A DNA stretch of 64,000 nt from Aeromonas simiae (GCF_000820125.1 NZ_CDBY01000049.1:1-64000); one strand, 5' to 3'; shown: positions 44,008 through 56,181, counted from the stretch's first letter. Numbers and translations are program-made. The notes: a model not told the origin generated them from the sequence alone.

Positions 44008-45117
44008 TCAGACTACCTTGGCTGTGATACGGATATCCGGGCCGACGCGACGAACGTCGCTCAGCTCGAGTTTGGGGGCGCGCGCAAGCTTCTCCAGCCC
44101 CGGCAGATGGCACAGGCCACGGCCAGCATCGCCCATCAGAATTGGCGCCTGATAGAGCACCAGCTCGTCGACCAGCCCCGCGCTGATGAGGGCACCGGCG
44201 AGCGACGCCCCCGCCTCCACCAGTACCGAATTGATGTTCTGCTTGGCCAGCAGCATGAAGAGGCTCACCAGATCGAGCCCCTCCCCCAGACGCGGCACCA
44301 GCAGCTCGTTGACCGACGCAGGCCACTGCCCTTGCGCGGTGTGACGCGCCAGCCACACCTCGCCCTCACGGGCAAACAGGGATTGGGCCGGGGTGAGGCG
44401 GTTTTTCGAGTCGATGACGATGCGCTTGGGTTGGCGCAGACGCTCCCGCGGGTAGGCGGCCTTGACCCCTTCGGGCAGCTCGTCCCAGCGCACGGTGAGC
44501 GAGGCATCGTCGGCCAGCACTGTGGTGGCGGTGGAGAGCACCGCATCGTGGCGGGCGCGCAGGCGCTGCACATCGCGGCGCGCCTCGGGGGAGGTGATCC
44601 ACTGGCTCTCGCCGCTCGCCATGGCGGTACGTCCGTCCAGGCTCGCCCCTAATTTAAGGGTGACGCGCGGGAACCCAGTACGCATGCGCTTGAAAAAGCC
44701 CGGATTGAGCGCCTCGGCCTCAGCCGCCAGCAGGCCGTGAGCCGTCTCGATACCGGCCTCGGAGAGCAGACGCAGGCCGCGCCCGCCCACCTGGGGATTG
44801 GGGTCGACCATGGCGGCTACCACCCGGGCGACACCGGCCTCAATCAGGGCGTTGGCGCACGGCGGGGTGCGGCCATGGTGGGAGCAGGGCTCTAAGGTCA
44901 CGTAGGCGGTGGCGCCACGGGCCTGCTCGCCCGCTGCGCGCAGGGCGTGCACCTCGGCATGGGGTTCACCGGCACGCTGATGATACCCCTCGCCCACCAC
45001 CTCGCCATCACGCACCAGCACACAGCCGACGCAGGGATTGGGGGCCGTGGTATAGACGCCGCGCCGCGCCAGTTCGAGGGCGCGGCTCATCCAGCGATGA
45101 TCGTCTTGGCTAAACAT
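44008..45117 (-). CDS. ribD: Bifunctional riboflavin deaminase/reductase RibD
   Basis: 369 residues. The N-terminal deaminase has the zinc site HAEVHAL and EPCSHHGRTPPC; the C-terminal reductase includes KLGASLDGRTAM and GESQWITSPEARRDV. It performs two early steps of riboflavin synthesis after GTP cyclohydrolase II. The ATG at 45117 overlaps the nrdR stop (TGATG), with GGAG upstream; a GTG one codon earlier is an alternative. Confidence 0.96.
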   Translation of the reverse strand: MFSQDDHRWMSRALELARRGVYTTAPNPCVGCVLVRDGEVVGEGYHQRAGEPHAEVHALRAAGEQARGATAYVTLEPCSHHGRTPPCANALIEAGVARVVAAMVDPNPQVGGRGLRLLSEAGIETAHGLLAAEAEALNPGFFKRMRTGFPRVTLKLGASLDGRTAMASGESQWITSPEARRDVQRLRARHDAVLSTATTVLADDASLTVRWDELPEGVKAAYPRERLRQPKRIVIDSKNRLTPAQSLFAREGEVWLARHTAQGQWPASVNELLVPRLGEGLDLVSLFMLLAKQNINSVLVEAGASLAGALISAGLVDELVLYQAPILMGDAGRGLCHLPGLEKLARAPKLELSDVRRVGPDIRITAKVV

Positions 45118-45566
45118 CACATCTCCAGCTTGGCGATCTCTTCGCCGAACTCACGAATGTCTTCAAAACTGCGGTAAACGGAGGCGAAGCGGATGTAGGC
45201 CACCTTGTCGAGGGCCTTGAGCTCCTCCATCACCAGGTTACCGACCTGCTTGCTCGGCACCTCGCGCTCGCCGGTGGCGCGCAGGGCCGACTTGATGCGG
45301 TTGATCCCCTGCTCGATGGCCTCCATGCTGACCGGCCGCTTCTCCAGCGCGCGCAGAATACCGGCGCGCAGCTTGTCCTCATTGAACGGCTCGCGCGAGC
45401 CGTTGCTCTTGATGACCCGCGGCATCACCAGCTCGGCCATCTCGAAGGTGGTGAAGCGCTCGCGACACTGCAGGCACTCGCGCCGACGACGGACCTGATG
45501 CCCGTCAGCCACCAGCCTCGAGTCGATCACCTTGGTATCGACGGCACTACAAAAGGGGCAATGCAT
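45117..45566 (-). CDS. nrdR: Transcriptional repressor NrdR
   Basis: 149 residues. N-terminal zinc ribbon (MHCPFC and [12 protein letters not shown]) and an ATP-cone domain ([20 protein letters not shown]). It represses ribonucleotide reductase genes in response to dATP/ATP. Overlaps ribD by one base and heads the rib operon, a common gammaproteobacterial arrangement. GGAGG precedes the ATG. Confidence 0.97.
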   Translation of the reverse strand: MHCPFCSAVDTKVIDSRLVADGHQVRRRRECLQCRERFTTFEMAELVMPRVIKSNGSREPFNEDKLRAGILRALEKRPVSMEAIEQGINRIKSALRATGEREVPSKQVGNLVMEELKALDKVAYIRFASVYRSFEDIREFGEEIAKLEM

Positions 45567-45627
45567 GGTGCCTCCGCTGCTTGTCTCACGAAATGAGCGC
45601 CAGTGTAGCACGGGTAAGAAAATCCAG

Positions 45628-45657
45628 AAAAAACAATGCCGCCCGAAGGCGGCATTG
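45628..45657 (-). terminator. Terminator of glyA
   Basis: On the minus strand a 10-bp stem (CAATGCCGCC / GGCGGCATTG) with a 4-base loop is followed by six T residues, 17 bases after glyA. Confidence 0.9.
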
Positions 45658-45674
45658 GTCAGACTCGCGTCTTA

Positions 45675-46928
45675 TCAGGCATAAACCGGCAGACGGCGGC
45701 AGATATCCAGCACCTTCTCGCGCACGGTGGCCAGCACTTCGTCGTTGTCGTGGTTATCCAGCACGTCGCAGATCCAGTGGGCCAGCTGCTGAGACTCGGC
45801 TTCCTTGAAGCCACGGCGGGTGATGGCCGGAGTACCGATCCGCACACCGGAGGTCACGAACGGGGAGCGCGGGTCGTTCGGCACCGAGTTCTTGTTGACG
45901 GTGATGTTGGCCTTGCCGAGTGCAGCATCGGCGTCCTTACCGGTCAGCTCGCGGCCGATCAGATCCACCAGCATCAGGTGGTTGTCGGTGCCACCGGAGA
46001 CGATCTTGTAACCGCGCTCGATGAAGGTGGCGGCCATGATCTTGGCGTTCTTCACTACCTGGGCCTGGTAGGTCTTGAACTCGGGCTCCAGCGCTTCTTT
46101 GAAGGCGACGGCCTTGCCGGCGATGACGTGCATCAGCGGGCCACCCTGACCACCCGGGAAGACGGCGGAGTTGAGCTTCTTGTAGAGCTCTTCGTCGTCG
46201 GCAGCAGAGAGGATCAGACCACCGCGCGGACCGGCCAGGGTCTTGTGGGTGGTGGAGGTGACGACGTGGGCGTGCGGCACCGGGTTCGGATAGACACCGG
46301 CGGCCACCAGACCGGCCACGTGGGCCATGTCGACAAACAGCCAGGCACCGATCTTGTCGGCGATTTCACGCATGCGAGCCCAGTCGACCACGCCGGAGTA
46401 GGCGGAGAAGCCACCGATCATCATCTTCGGCTTGTGCTCGACGGCCAGGCGCTCCATCTCGTCGTAGTCGATCTTGCCGGACTCATCGATGCCGTAGGGG
46501 ATGATGTTGTAGAGCTTGCCGGAGAAGTTGACCGGAGAGCCGTGGGTCAGGTGACCGCCGTGGGCCAGGTTCATGCCGAGCACGGTATCGCCCGGTTGCA
46601 GCAGGGCCATGTAGACGGCGCTGTTAGCCTGGGAGCCAGAGTGCGGCTGCACGTTGGCGTAGGTGGCACCGAACAGCTCTTTGGCGCGCTCGATTGCCAG
46701 GGTTTCGACCACGTCGACATACTCGCAACCACCGTAGTAACGCTTGGCCGGGTAGCCTTCAGCATACTTGTTGGTCAGCTGGGAGCCCTGAGCCTCCATG
46801 ACACGGGGGCTGGTGTAGTTCTCAGACGCGATCAGCTCGATATGCTCTTCCTGACGACGGGTTTCGTCTGTGATGGCCTGCCACAGCTCGGGATCATAGC
46901 CGGCGATGGTCATGTCACGTTTCAACAT
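45675..46928 (-). CDS. glyA: Serine hydroxymethyltransferase
   Basis: 417 residues. The PLP-binding Lys lies in [21 protein letters not shown] and YYGGCEYVD are further SHMT motifs. It converts serine and tetrahydrofolate to glycine and methylene-tetrahydrofolate in the cytoplasm. Single gene with AGGAG before the ATG and a terminator after it; divergent from the GNAT gene. Confidence 0.98.
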   Translation of the reverse strand: MLKRDMTIAGYDPELWQAITDETRRQEEHIELIASENYTSPRVMEAQGSQLTNKYAEGYPAKRYYGGCEYVDVVETLAIERAKELFGATYANVQPHSGSQANSAVYMALLQPGDTVLGMNLAHGGHLTHGSPVNFSGKLYNIIPYGIDESGKIDYDEMERLAVEHKPKMMIGGFSAYSGVVDWARMREIADKIGAWLFVDMAHVAGLVAAGVYPNPVPHAHVVTSTTHKTLAGPRGGLILSAADDEELYKKLNSAVFPGGQGGPLMHVIAGKAVAFKEALEPEFKTYQAQVVKNAKIMAATFIERGYKIVSGGTDNHLMLVDLIGRELTGKDADAALGKANITVNKNSVPNDPRSPFVTSGVRIGTPAITRRGFKEAESQQLAHWICDVLDNHDNDEVLATVREKVLDICRRLPVYA

Positions 46929-47107
46929 CCGTTTATCTCCTGAAAATCGTTTGCGCGTGGGGTGTAATCAAGGCGAGGTATTGTAACGTGACAGGGATCA
47001 AAGCGACAGCCCGACCACTTAAAAAAATGTTTATAACTTGTAAATTGCGTCGCATTAAAGAAGGGGTATACGATGGGCATTCCGCCATCACCTCCCTGCC
47101 CGCCACC

Positions 47108-47596
47108 ATGTATCGATTGCTTCCCGCCCATCCAAGCCATCACCTGAGCCACGCCCTCCCCTTTCGCCGTGATGCCTGGCGCATCAGCTTCGGCCAGCTC
47201 GATACCTTCGATGAGCAGGACACCCTGGCCTGGCTTGCCCGATTGCACGAGCTCGGACGCCTGTATCACCTCTGGCATCAGGAGGAGATCATCGGTCAGC
47301 TCGAGCTGAGCCCTGCCTTGGTTCGCCCGGACGGCGCGCAGGAGGGCTATCTCTACCTCCTTTATCTGTGCGAGCCGTGGCGCGGTCGCGGGGCCGGGCT
47401 GTGGCTGCACGACCAGGCGCTGGCGCGCATCCGCGCTGCCGGCAGCCACCGAGCGGGGCTGCGGGTTGGCCCCGGCAATACCCGGGCGGTCAATTTCTAT
47501 CGCCGTCTCGGCTGGCAACCTGTCGGCACTCCAGATGCCCGTGGCCAGCTGATGCGCCATGATCTTTTTCCCCGTCCCAACCAGGAGGCTTTATGA
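47108..47596 (+). CDS. GNAT-family N-acetyltransferase
   Basis: 162 residues. The acetyl-CoA motif A is seen in YLLYLCEPWRGRGAGLWLHDQAL, and NTRAVNFYRRLGWQPVG is the usual motif B ending. Substrate unknown. The frame is open further upstream, but the N-terminus MYRLLPAHPSHH fits the fold better; the start is uncertain because no strong ribosome site is present. Overlaps the next gene by 4 bases (ATGA). Confidence 0.78.
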   Translation: MYRLLPAHPSHHLSHALPFRRDAWRISFGQLDTFDEQDTLAWLARLHELGRLYHLWHQEEIIGQLELSPALVRPDGAQEGYLYLLYLCEPWRGRGAGLWLHDQALARIRAAGSHRAGLRVGPGNTRAVNFYRRLGWQPVGTPDARGQLMRHDLFPRPNQEAL

Positions 47597-48000
47597 CCGA
47601 GCTCACCGCCAGCTGTCTGTGCGGCGCCGTCCAACTGCGTCTGCCCGATCGTTTCGACTATGTCGGCCACTGCCATTGCAGTGAGTGCCGCAAATTTACC
47701 GGGGCCGCCTTCTCCAGCGTCGGTGGTCTCGATGCCGCCCTGGTCACCACAGTACGCGGCGCCGAGGCCATCGCCCTGTATGAAAAATCCGCCGAAACCC
47801 GTCTCGCCTTCTGCCGTCACTGCGGCGCCAGCCTCTACAGCCTCAAACGCTCGAGCAATAAACTCAACCTGCGCCTTGGGGTGCTCGACACCCCTCCGAG
47901 TCAGACACCGACCTTCCACATCTTCGTCGGCTCCAAGGCGCCCTGGCACGAGATCAGTGACACGCTGCCCCGCTTCACGACACGTCCCGGCGAGGAGTGA
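47593..48000 (+). CDS. GFA/CENP-V domain protein
   Basis: 135 residues. Zinc-binding cysteines follow the GFA pattern: ASCLCGAVQL, GHCHCSECRKFTGAAF and FCRHCGASLY. Members are glutathione-dependent formaldehyde-activating enzyme-like proteins, mostly of unknown substrate. Translationally coupled to the GNAT gene. Confidence 0.88.
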   Translation: MTELTASCLCGAVQLRLPDRFDYVGHCHCSECRKFTGAAFSSVGGLDAALVTTVRGAEAIALYEKSAETRLAFCRHCGASLYSLKRSSNKLNLRLGVLDTPPSQTPTFHIFVGSKAPWHEISDTLPRFTTRPGEE

Positions 48001-48079
48001 GCCTGCAAGGGTAGCCTTTATCAGCAAAGCCGTTAAAATCGGGCTCAATACGCCTCGATTGCCGTCTACGGAGGAATGA

Positions 48080-48724
48080 ATGCAGGAATTTATGGCCACC
48101 AGCGAACGCCGCGCCGAGCTCTACTGGTGGTTTGCCACTCTGTTTGCACACCCGCTGTGCGATGAAGAGATTGCCGAATACGACAGCTATGACGTGCGCA
48201 GTTTCCTCAAGAGCCTCTCGACCCTGGACCCCATGCGTGAGGCCGTTGCCGAGCTCAATGACGCCATCGCCCGTCTGCTGGTTCGCCCGACTCGGCAGGA
48301 AGCGCTGGCACAAGAGTTCACCGCGTTGTTTAGCCGCAGCAGTGCGGCGCGCGTGCCGCCTTTTGAATCCACCTACCATTACGCGGCTCACAGTGCGACT
48401 CGGATGCAGGAGCGTCTCGAGCGTCTTGCCATCGCCGTCGACGACAAATATGAGCCTCCCTTCGATCACCTCTCGGTCGAGCTGGATCTGATGGGGAGCC
48501 TCATCATTCGCGCCGCCGAGGCCCAGAGCGCCGAAGAGCGTACCCAGTGGCTGGATGAGCAAGCCTCACTGCTGCACGAGCACCTGCTCGTCTGGTACCC
48601 CGACTTTGAGGCCCGCTGCCGCAGCCAGGATGAATTTGGTTTCTACGGCGCCTGTGCCCGCCTGCTCGGCGTATTCCTGACCATGGATGCCAACTACCTC
48701 ACGCTGGTTCAGCCGGCGCAGTGA
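48080..48724 (+). CDS. torD: TorD-family molybdoenzyme chaperone
   Basis: 214 residues, all-helical. The pattern AQEFTALF ... [12 protein letters not shown] is the TorD/DmsD motif (E-x-x-x-LF and P-x-ES). Such chaperones bind the twin-arginine signal of a molybdoenzyme, such as TMAO reductase, in the cytoplasm until cofactor insertion. No reductase gene is in the window, so the client is unknown. GGAGGA precedes the ATG. It overlaps the next gene (GTGA). Confidence 0.85.
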   Translation: MQEFMATSERRAELYWWFATLFAHPLCDEEIAEYDSYDVRSFLKSLSTLDPMREAVAELNDAIARLLVRPTRQEALAQEFTALFSRSSAARVPPFESTYHYAAHSATRMQERLERLAIAVDDKYEPPFDHLSVELDLMGSLIIRAAEAQSAEERTQWLDEQASLLHEHLLVWYPDFEARCRSQDEFGFYGACARLLGVFLTMDANYLTLVQPAQ

Positions 48725-49089
48725 AGACGGCCTGGCTGCTCATCGCCAGTTGGTTGCTGATCCTGCAACCCACCGAGCAGGGGTGGCGCGTTCTCGGCAT
48801 GCTCCTGCTGGATACGGATCGGGAACTCTATGGCACCGGCCAGTTGGCGGCCCTGGCCGGTATGCTGCTGACCCTTTATCTGGCTAATCTCGGTGTCGAG
48901 GTGGTGCTGAGGCGGCGTTTTCAGAGCATGGGCATGTTTGTCCTGTTCTCAGCCTGGCTGGAGCTGGCCGACAAGAGCCAGCTTACCGGCTCTCCCCTGC
49001 TGCATTGGCTGTCGGCACTCCCCTTTCTGCTCTTGTGCATGCTGGTACTGTCACGCTCTATCCAGGCCTGTTTTCGAACCAAGGGCTGA
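48721..49089 (+). CDS. Small inner-membrane protein of unknown function
   Basis: 122 residues from a GTG that overlaps the torD stop. Three hydrophobic segments (about 5-30, 40-60 and 95-115) indicate an inner membrane protein. I do not recognise the family. Coupling to torD suggests a role tied to the same respiratory system, but nothing in the sequence confirms this. Confidence 0.65.
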   Translation: MKTAWLLIASWLLILQPTEQGWRVLGMLLLDTDRELYGTGQLAALAGMLLTLYLANLGVEVVLRRRFQSMGMFVLFSAWLELADKSQLTGSPLLHWLSALPFLLLCMLVLSRSIQACFRTKG

Positions 49090-49159
49090 TCTCCTCTATC
49101 TGGCACATCCAGCGGGATGACGCATACTCCTTTGACAACCTTGTCAGAAGGGGGCATCC

Positions 49160-50602
49160 ATGTCGCCGGGACTCTTCAACCAGCCGCAAAGCCTGTTCAC
49201 CCATGGTTTCAGTGACAACAGACTGCTTATGCAGCTGTTTGCCGTCGCCCCGCTGGGGATTGGGATCATCGATAAGCAGCTGCACTATTGCGAGGTCAAC
49301 CAGGAGCTGGCCGATATCAATGGCTGTGCTATCGAAGCGCACCGGGGGCGTCACATCAGGGAGGTCATCCCCACGCTGGCCCCCACCATCGAGCCCCTGC
49401 TGCTGCAAGTGCTCGCCACGGGCGAAGAGTTTGTCGAGCTACCACTGAGCGGTTACACCGCGGCCCATGGCGGCAGCTCCCGCCACTGGCTGGCCACTTA
49501 CTCTCCCCTGCTCAATGAGAGCGGCGAGCCCAACGGCATACTGGCCATAGTGCAGGACATCACGGCACAACATCTCGATCGGGATGCGGTTAACAGCTCG
49601 GAAGAGCGCTTTCGCCAGGTGGTGGAGGCCGCCCCAGATGGGCTGGCCATGGTCGATGAAAACGGCCTGCTGGTGTTGGTCAATGCCGGCTTGGAGCGCA
49701 TGTTCGGTTATCGCCGTGAAGAGATGATCGGGCACCCCATCGAGTTTCTGATGCCGGAGCGCTATCGGGGGGGCCATCTCGAGCGGCGCAGCCATTTTCT
49801 GCGCGCTCCCGAAGCGCGTGACATGGCGGGGCGCAAAGAGCTCTATGCCAGGCGCAAGGATGGTAGCGAATTTCCCGTCGAAATCGGCCTCAATCCGCTG
49901 CAAGCGGCCGATCGCCTGCATGTGCTCGCCACCATACAGGATGTGACCAAGCGCAAAGCCGACCAAGCCATGTTGGAGAAGGCGCTCCAGGAGAAGACCG
50001 CCCTCCTCAACGAGGTGCATCACAGGGTCAAGAACAACCTGCAAGTGGTCTCCAGCCTGCTCAACTTGCAGACCCGGCACGCCAGCCCCGAAGCCAGCCA
50101 ACTGCTCAGCGAAAGCCAGGGGCGGGTCAAGGCCATCGCCCTCATCCATCAATTGCTCTATGAACGCAATGACTATGCCCAGGTGGAATTGGGCCTCTAT
50201 CTTCAGCGTCTGGCACGGTTGCAATCAGAGACCTTCCAATCCCACAGCGACCGCATCCGTCTGCATATCCAGCAACCAGATCACCCCATCACCCTGGATC
50301 TACAGCGGGCCGTTCCCTGTGGCCTGCTGGTCAACGAGCTCATCTCCAACGCCTTCAAGCACGCGTTTCCCAATGAACAGCGCGGCACAATCTGTATCAC
50401 CCTCAGCCCCTGTGAGGATGGGTGTTTCATCACGGTCAGAGACGATGGCATCGGGCTGCCCAGCGACATACACCTCGGCGAGACGCTGACTCTCGGCTTC
50501 CAACTGCTGCCGCTGCTGACCGAACAGGCCAGCGGGCACCTGAGTGTCGAGCCGTGTGAACGCGGTTGCCACTTCCTGCTCTCCCTTCCCCACATTGCTT
50601 AG
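49160..50602 (+). CDS. PAS-containing sensor histidine kinase (HisKA_2 type)
   Basis: 480 residues, no clear membrane segment, so probably cytoplasmic. PAS-like domains at about 20-140 and 150-265 (second: FRQVVEAAPDGLAMVDENG). The HisKA_2 phosphorylation helix ALLNEVHHRVKNNLQVV holds His287/His288, and the ATPase domain has NELISNAFKHAF and DDGIGLP. It precedes a receiver-GGDEF-EAL gene by 10 bases, so the two form a two-component pair linked to cyclic di-GMP. The signal is unknown. Confidence 0.92.
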   Translation: MSPGLFNQPQSLFTHGFSDNRLLMQLFAVAPLGIGIIDKQLHYCEVNQELADINGCAIEAHRGRHIREVIPTLAPTIEPLLLQVLATGEEFVELPLSGYTAAHGGSSRHWLATYSPLLNESGEPNGILAIVQDITAQHLDRDAVNSSEERFRQVVEAAPDGLAMVDENGLLVLVNAGLERMFGYRREEMIGHPIEFLMPERYRGGHLERRSHFLRAPEARDMAGRKELYARRKDGSEFPVEIGLNPLQAADRLHVLATIQDVTKRKADQAMLEKALQEKTALLNEVHHRVKNNLQVVSSLLNLQTRHASPEASQLLSESQGRVKAIALIHQLLYERNDYAQVELGLYLQRLARLQSETFQSHSDRIRLHIQQPDHPITLDLQRAVPCGLLVNELISNAFKHAFPNEQRGTICITLSPCEDGCFITVRDDGIGLPSDIHLGETLTLGFQLLPLLTEQASGHLSVEPCERGCHFLLSLPHIA

Positions 50603-50612
50603 GAATTACGTC

Positions 50613-53045
50613 ATGCAGCAACGCATCATGATTGTCGAGGATGAACGCATCGTGGCGCTCGACCTGAAAAACAGCCTGACCCATCTCGGCTACGAGGTGG
50701 TGGGCATGGCCTCACGAGGGAGCGACGCCATCCAGTTGGCCGGCTCACTGCAACCGGACATGATCCTCATGGACATCAATCTGGAAGACGAGATGGATGG
50801 CACCGAGGCGGCGTCCACCATCTTCCAGCGCTGGCAGTTGCCGGTCATCTTTCTCACCGCCTATGCCGAAGAGAAGAGTCTGGAGCGGGCCGAGGCCAGC
50901 TTGCCTTATGGCTATCTGCTCAAGCCGTTTGACCTGCGCGAGCTTAAGGCCACCTTGCAGATGGCACTGGCCCGCCGCCGCACCGAGCTGAATTTACGCC
51001 AGACGGAGCAGCGCTTGCGGCTGGCCATGCAGGCAGCAGCGCTGGGGCTGTGGGAGTGGGACATGGAGCGCGACATCCTGCATCTGAGCGGAAATGATCC
51101 TTTGGTCCGGTTGTTCCCGGACGGGCACTGCCAGGGAATTGAGCAATTTACCCGGTTACTGCTCCTGCCCTCACAGCAGCAACTGCGCAAGGCGCTGCGT
51201 GGCAATTGCGCCTTCAACCTGACGCTCGGCTACCTGCGGCCGCAGGGCGATCTGGCCTGGATCGATCTCTATGCCGACTACCGCGACTTGGGAGATGGCC
51301 ACAGGGGGATGATCGGCGTCTTTCTCGATGTCACCGAGCGCTGCCGACGTGAAGAGTTGCTCCGGCAAGCCAATGTGGTGTTCGACACGGCGGCAGAAGG
51401 GATCATCATCATGGATGAGCAGCAGCAGATCATCTCGGTCAATCCAGCATTTACCCGACTCACCGGTTTCTCCCGCGATGAAGTGCTCGGCCAAACCCCC
51501 GACCGCTTCATGCAGACGCGCAGGCAGGGGGATTCCCAATATCCCTGGCACTCGCTCGGACGCAAGAACCCGGTCTGGCACGGAGAGATGAGCTGCCTGC
51601 GCCGTGATGGTCAACCCTTCACGGCTTGGCAGCACGTCAGTATCGTGTATGGGCAGGGACGCAAGACCACCCACTATGTCATCGCGTTTTCTGACATCAG
51701 CGCCATGCGCCATGTCGAGGCACAGCTCAACCATCTTGCCTACCACGACGCCTTGACCGGCCTTGGCAATCGCAACCTCATTCAGGAGCGGCTGGGGATT
51801 GAGCTACAGACCGCCCGCATCAATCATCACAGCCTGGGATTGCTGTTTCTCGACCTCGATGGCTTCAAGCTGATCAACGACACCCTGGGTCATAGCGCGG
51901 GGGATGAACTGCTCAAAGTGCTCGCATGTCGCTTGCAAGGCATCATCCGCAGCACCGATATCGTGGCCCGCCTCGGCGGCGATGAGTTCCTGATCCTGGT
52001 GCCCCGCCTTACCCACCCTCAGGAGCTTGAGATACTTTCCGACAAGATCCTCAACACCATTCGCCTACCGCTGATGCTCTGCTCAGATCCGGTGACCATC
52101 TCGGCGAGCATCGGTATCTCCATCTTTCCCAACGATGGCACCACCCCTGAGGCCCTGCTGCAAGCAGCCGACAGCGCCATGTACGAAGCCAAGAGCCAGG
52201 GACGTAATCGCTGCCTGCTTTACTCCCCCGACATGGCCCGCCGCAGCCTCGATAAGCTCAAACTCGAGCAGGGTCTCTCGCAAGCCATTCAGCGTCAGGA
52301 GCTGGAACTCTTCTTCCAACCCATCATCGCCCTGCATTCAGGCCAGCTGTGTGGCGTCGAGGCGCTATTGCGCTGGCACCACGGCGAACGAGGGCTGATG
52401 ACGCCGGACAAATTCATCCCCATCGCAGAGGAGAGCGACCTCATCGACAGGTTAGGGCGCTGGGTGATGCGCACAGCCTGCCAACAGGGGCAACACTGGC
52501 TACAAGCCGGGTTTCCACTGACCCGGCTGGCCGTCAACGTGTCGGTGCGTGAACTACGCGCCAGTGACTACATAGAGCAATTGCAGAGCATTCTCGATGA
52601 GACGGGGTTTCCCCCCGAGCGTCTGGAGCTGGAAGTCACAGAGAGCATCATGCAGCAAGTGGATCAGAGCCTGACCCTGTTCAGTCGCCTCAAACAGCTC
52701 GGCGTGATGATCGCCATCGACGACTTTGGCACCGGCTTTTCCTCGCTCAGTCTGCTTAAGTCCCTGCCCATCGATCGCATCAAGATAGACCGCTCATTCG
52801 TGCAACCACTTCCCCATGATCGTCACAGCTGCGAACTGTGCCGCACCATTCTCACACTGGCGCACAATCTGGATCTCACTGTTACTGCGGAGGGGATAGA
52901 GCAGGAGGAGCAGTATCATTTCTTGCAACAGCTGGGGTGTGAAGATGGCCAAGGTTACCTTTTCAGCAAACCACAGCCCGCAGTAAACATGACAGATCAA
53001 TGGGATAGGCGAATGCATGGCTCACCGGTCTATCCAAAAGTCTAA
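50613..53045 (+). CDS. Response regulator with PAS, GGDEF and EAL domains
   Basis: 810 residues. Receiver domain (about 1-120, Asp54 in LMDINLEDE, Lys in LLKPF), two PAS-like regions (about 130-265 and 265-385), GGDEF domain with intact GGDEF and an inhibition site RSTD five residues before it, then EAL domain with GVEALLRW, DDFGTGFSSLSLL and IKIDRSF. Both the cyclase and the phosphodiesterase look competent, so the net activity cannot be read. It is probably controlled by the adjacent kinase. Confidence 0.94.
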   Translation: MQQRIMIVEDERIVALDLKNSLTHLGYEVVGMASRGSDAIQLAGSLQPDMILMDINLEDEMDGTEAASTIFQRWQLPVIFLTAYAEEKSLERAEASLPYGYLLKPFDLRELKATLQMALARRRTELNLRQTEQRLRLAMQAAALGLWEWDMERDILHLSGNDPLVRLFPDGHCQGIEQFTRLLLLPSQQQLRKALRGNCAFNLTLGYLRPQGDLAWIDLYADYRDLGDGHRGMIGVFLDVTERCRREELLRQANVVFDTAAEGIIIMDEQQQIISVNPAFTRLTGFSRDEVLGQTPDRFMQTRRQGDSQYPWHSLGRKNPVWHGEMSCLRRDGQPFTAWQHVSIVYGQGRKTTHYVIAFSDISAMRHVEAQLNHLAYHDALTGLGNRNLIQERLGIELQTARINHHSLGLLFLDLDGFKLINDTLGHSAGDELLKVLACRLQGIIRSTDIVARLGGDEFLILVPRLTHPQELEILSDKILNTIRLPLMLCSDPVTISASIGISIFPNDGTTPEALLQAADSAMYEAKSQGRNRCLLYSPDMARRSLDKLKLEQGLSQAIQRQELELFFQPIIALHSGQLCGVEALLRWHHGERGLMTPDKFIPIAEESDLIDRLGRWVMRTACQQGQHWLQAGFPLTRLAVNVSVRELRASDYIEQLQSILDETGFPPERLELEVTESIMQQVDQSLTLFSRLKQLGVMIAIDDFGTGFSSLSLLKSLPIDRIKIDRSFVQPLPHDRHSCELCRTILTLAHNLDLTVTAEGIEQEEQYHFLQQLGCEDGQGYLFSKPQPAVNMTDQWDRRMHGSPVYPKV

Positions 53046-53114
53046 TTGTCCCTGTGGCCGCAAGGTATAAGTTGTTACCTAATTATTAAAAGGACGATTC
53101 GCCAAGGAGCAGCC

Positions 53115-55061
<1,947 letters not shown>

Positions 55062-55079
55062 GCGCATTCATGAACCAGC

Positions 55080-55105
55080 AGCCGGCCTATTATGGCCGGC
55101 TTTTT
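55080..55105 (+). terminator. Terminator of acs
   Basis: An 8-bp stem (AGCCGGCC / GGCCGGCT) with a 6-base loop, then a T tract, 18 bases after the acs stop. Confidence 0.9.
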
Positions 55106-55201
55106 GTTGTCGCCACGATAGCAACTGCTGATAAAATACTCGGTGCCGAGCAGGTTGCATGTGCCATGCTTGTACCTCGTCTGGCAACAAGGAGAGGCCT
55201 A

Positions 55202-55687
55202 ATGAGCACATTGCCGGTATTGTGGGGGTGGGCGAGCATACTGCTCTCAGTCGGCGCTAGCGCCGCGACATGGGACGATGTGCTGAGTGAACGCAGTACG
55301 ACCGAGTCACTCTATACCCACGGCTATTCCGGCGTGTTGATGGGAAAACAAAACGATACAGAGCATGAACATTTCGATCTCTGGATCATCAATTCAGGGT
55401 ATCAGCTCTCCCTGTCAGAGAGCTGGCACTGGTTTGTCGAGGCCGGCTCAATGGCCTCTTCCAGCGGGAAAGAGGCCCAAGGTTACACACTGGGATCCGG
55501 CGTACGTTATCAGCTGATGCCATCGTTGAGCTTGGGCAGCCAAGTACGACAGCTCCACCGGGCATCAGCCCATACCCAGCTGCAATTCAACGGCGTCTAC
55601 CAATTACCATCATCGCTCTCCCTGCAAGCCGACATTGGTGTCAGCACCGAACAGAGCCTGAGTCTTGGCCTTGGGTTTCAGTTCTAA
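55202..55687 (+). CDS. Small predicted outer-membrane beta-barrel protein
   Basis: 161 residues. A signal peptide ends near SVGASA. The mature part has alternating strands (GYTLGSGVRYQLM, TQLQFNGVYQLP, SLSLGLGFQF) and ends in Phe, as outer membrane barrels do. No family recognised. AAGGAG lies upstream of the ATG. Its 3' end overlaps the convergent RraA-like gene by 4 bases. Confidence 0.7.
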   Translation: MSTLPVLWGWASILLSVGASAATWDDVLSERSTTESLYTHGYSGVLMGKQNDTEHEHFDLWIINSGYQLSLSESWHWFVEAGSMASSSGKEAQGYTLGSGVRYQLMPSLSLGSQVRQLHRASAHTQLQFNGVYQLPSSLSLQADIGVSTEQSLSLGLGFQF

Positions 55688-56181
55688 ACGGGTAACAGAA
55701 CCTGGCTGACAACCAGTCCGTTGGGATCGGCATAGATATAATCACCGGGATGAATCGTCACCTCGGCAAAGCTCACCGCCAGCCCATGCTCCCCGGCACC
55801 TAGCTTCTCGGTTCTCACCGGACAGGCTGCCAATGCCTTGACCCCCAGAGGCAAGGAACCCAGTGTCACCACATCACGCACAGCGCCATTGATAACGATC
55901 CCTTCCCAGCCATTGTCCACGGCTTTTTGTGCCAGCAAATCGCCAAGCAACGCCCGCCTCAGCGACCCCTTTCCATCGATCACCAGCACCTTGCCATGGC
56001 CCTCTTGTCCCACCAGGTCGCGGACCAGGCTGTTATCTTCGAAACATGAAAGGGTCACCGCAACGCCATGAAACGTTTTTTTGCCGCCGAAGTCGACAAA
56101 ACCAGGGGCTGCGACGTGGAGCAACTCCTGATGGTTGTCACAAAGATCAGGAAGCAGATCGAAGGGAGTCGGAAGAGACAT
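55684..56181 (-). CDS. RraA-like family protein
   Basis: 165 residues. Segments KVLVIDGKGSLRRALLGD and GWEGIVINGAVRDV, with LGVKALA, follow the RraA fold shared by the RNase E inhibitor RraA and by HMG/CHA aldolases. The Gly-Arg-Asp region is close to the aldolase-type active site, so enzyme or regulator function is open. I prefer the second Met (56181), which places AAGGA six bases upstream. An inverted repeat (56180-56189 with 56210-56219) could fold the leader over the start. Confidence 0.82.
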   Translation of the reverse strand: MSLPTPFDLLPDLCDNHQELLHVAAPGFVDFGGKKTFHGVAVTLSCFEDNSLVRDLVGQEGHGKVLVIDGKGSLRRALLGDLLAQKAVDNGWEGIVINGAVRDVVTLGSLPLGVKALAACPVRTEKLGAGEHGLAVSFAEVTIHPGDYIYADPNGLVVSQVLLPV

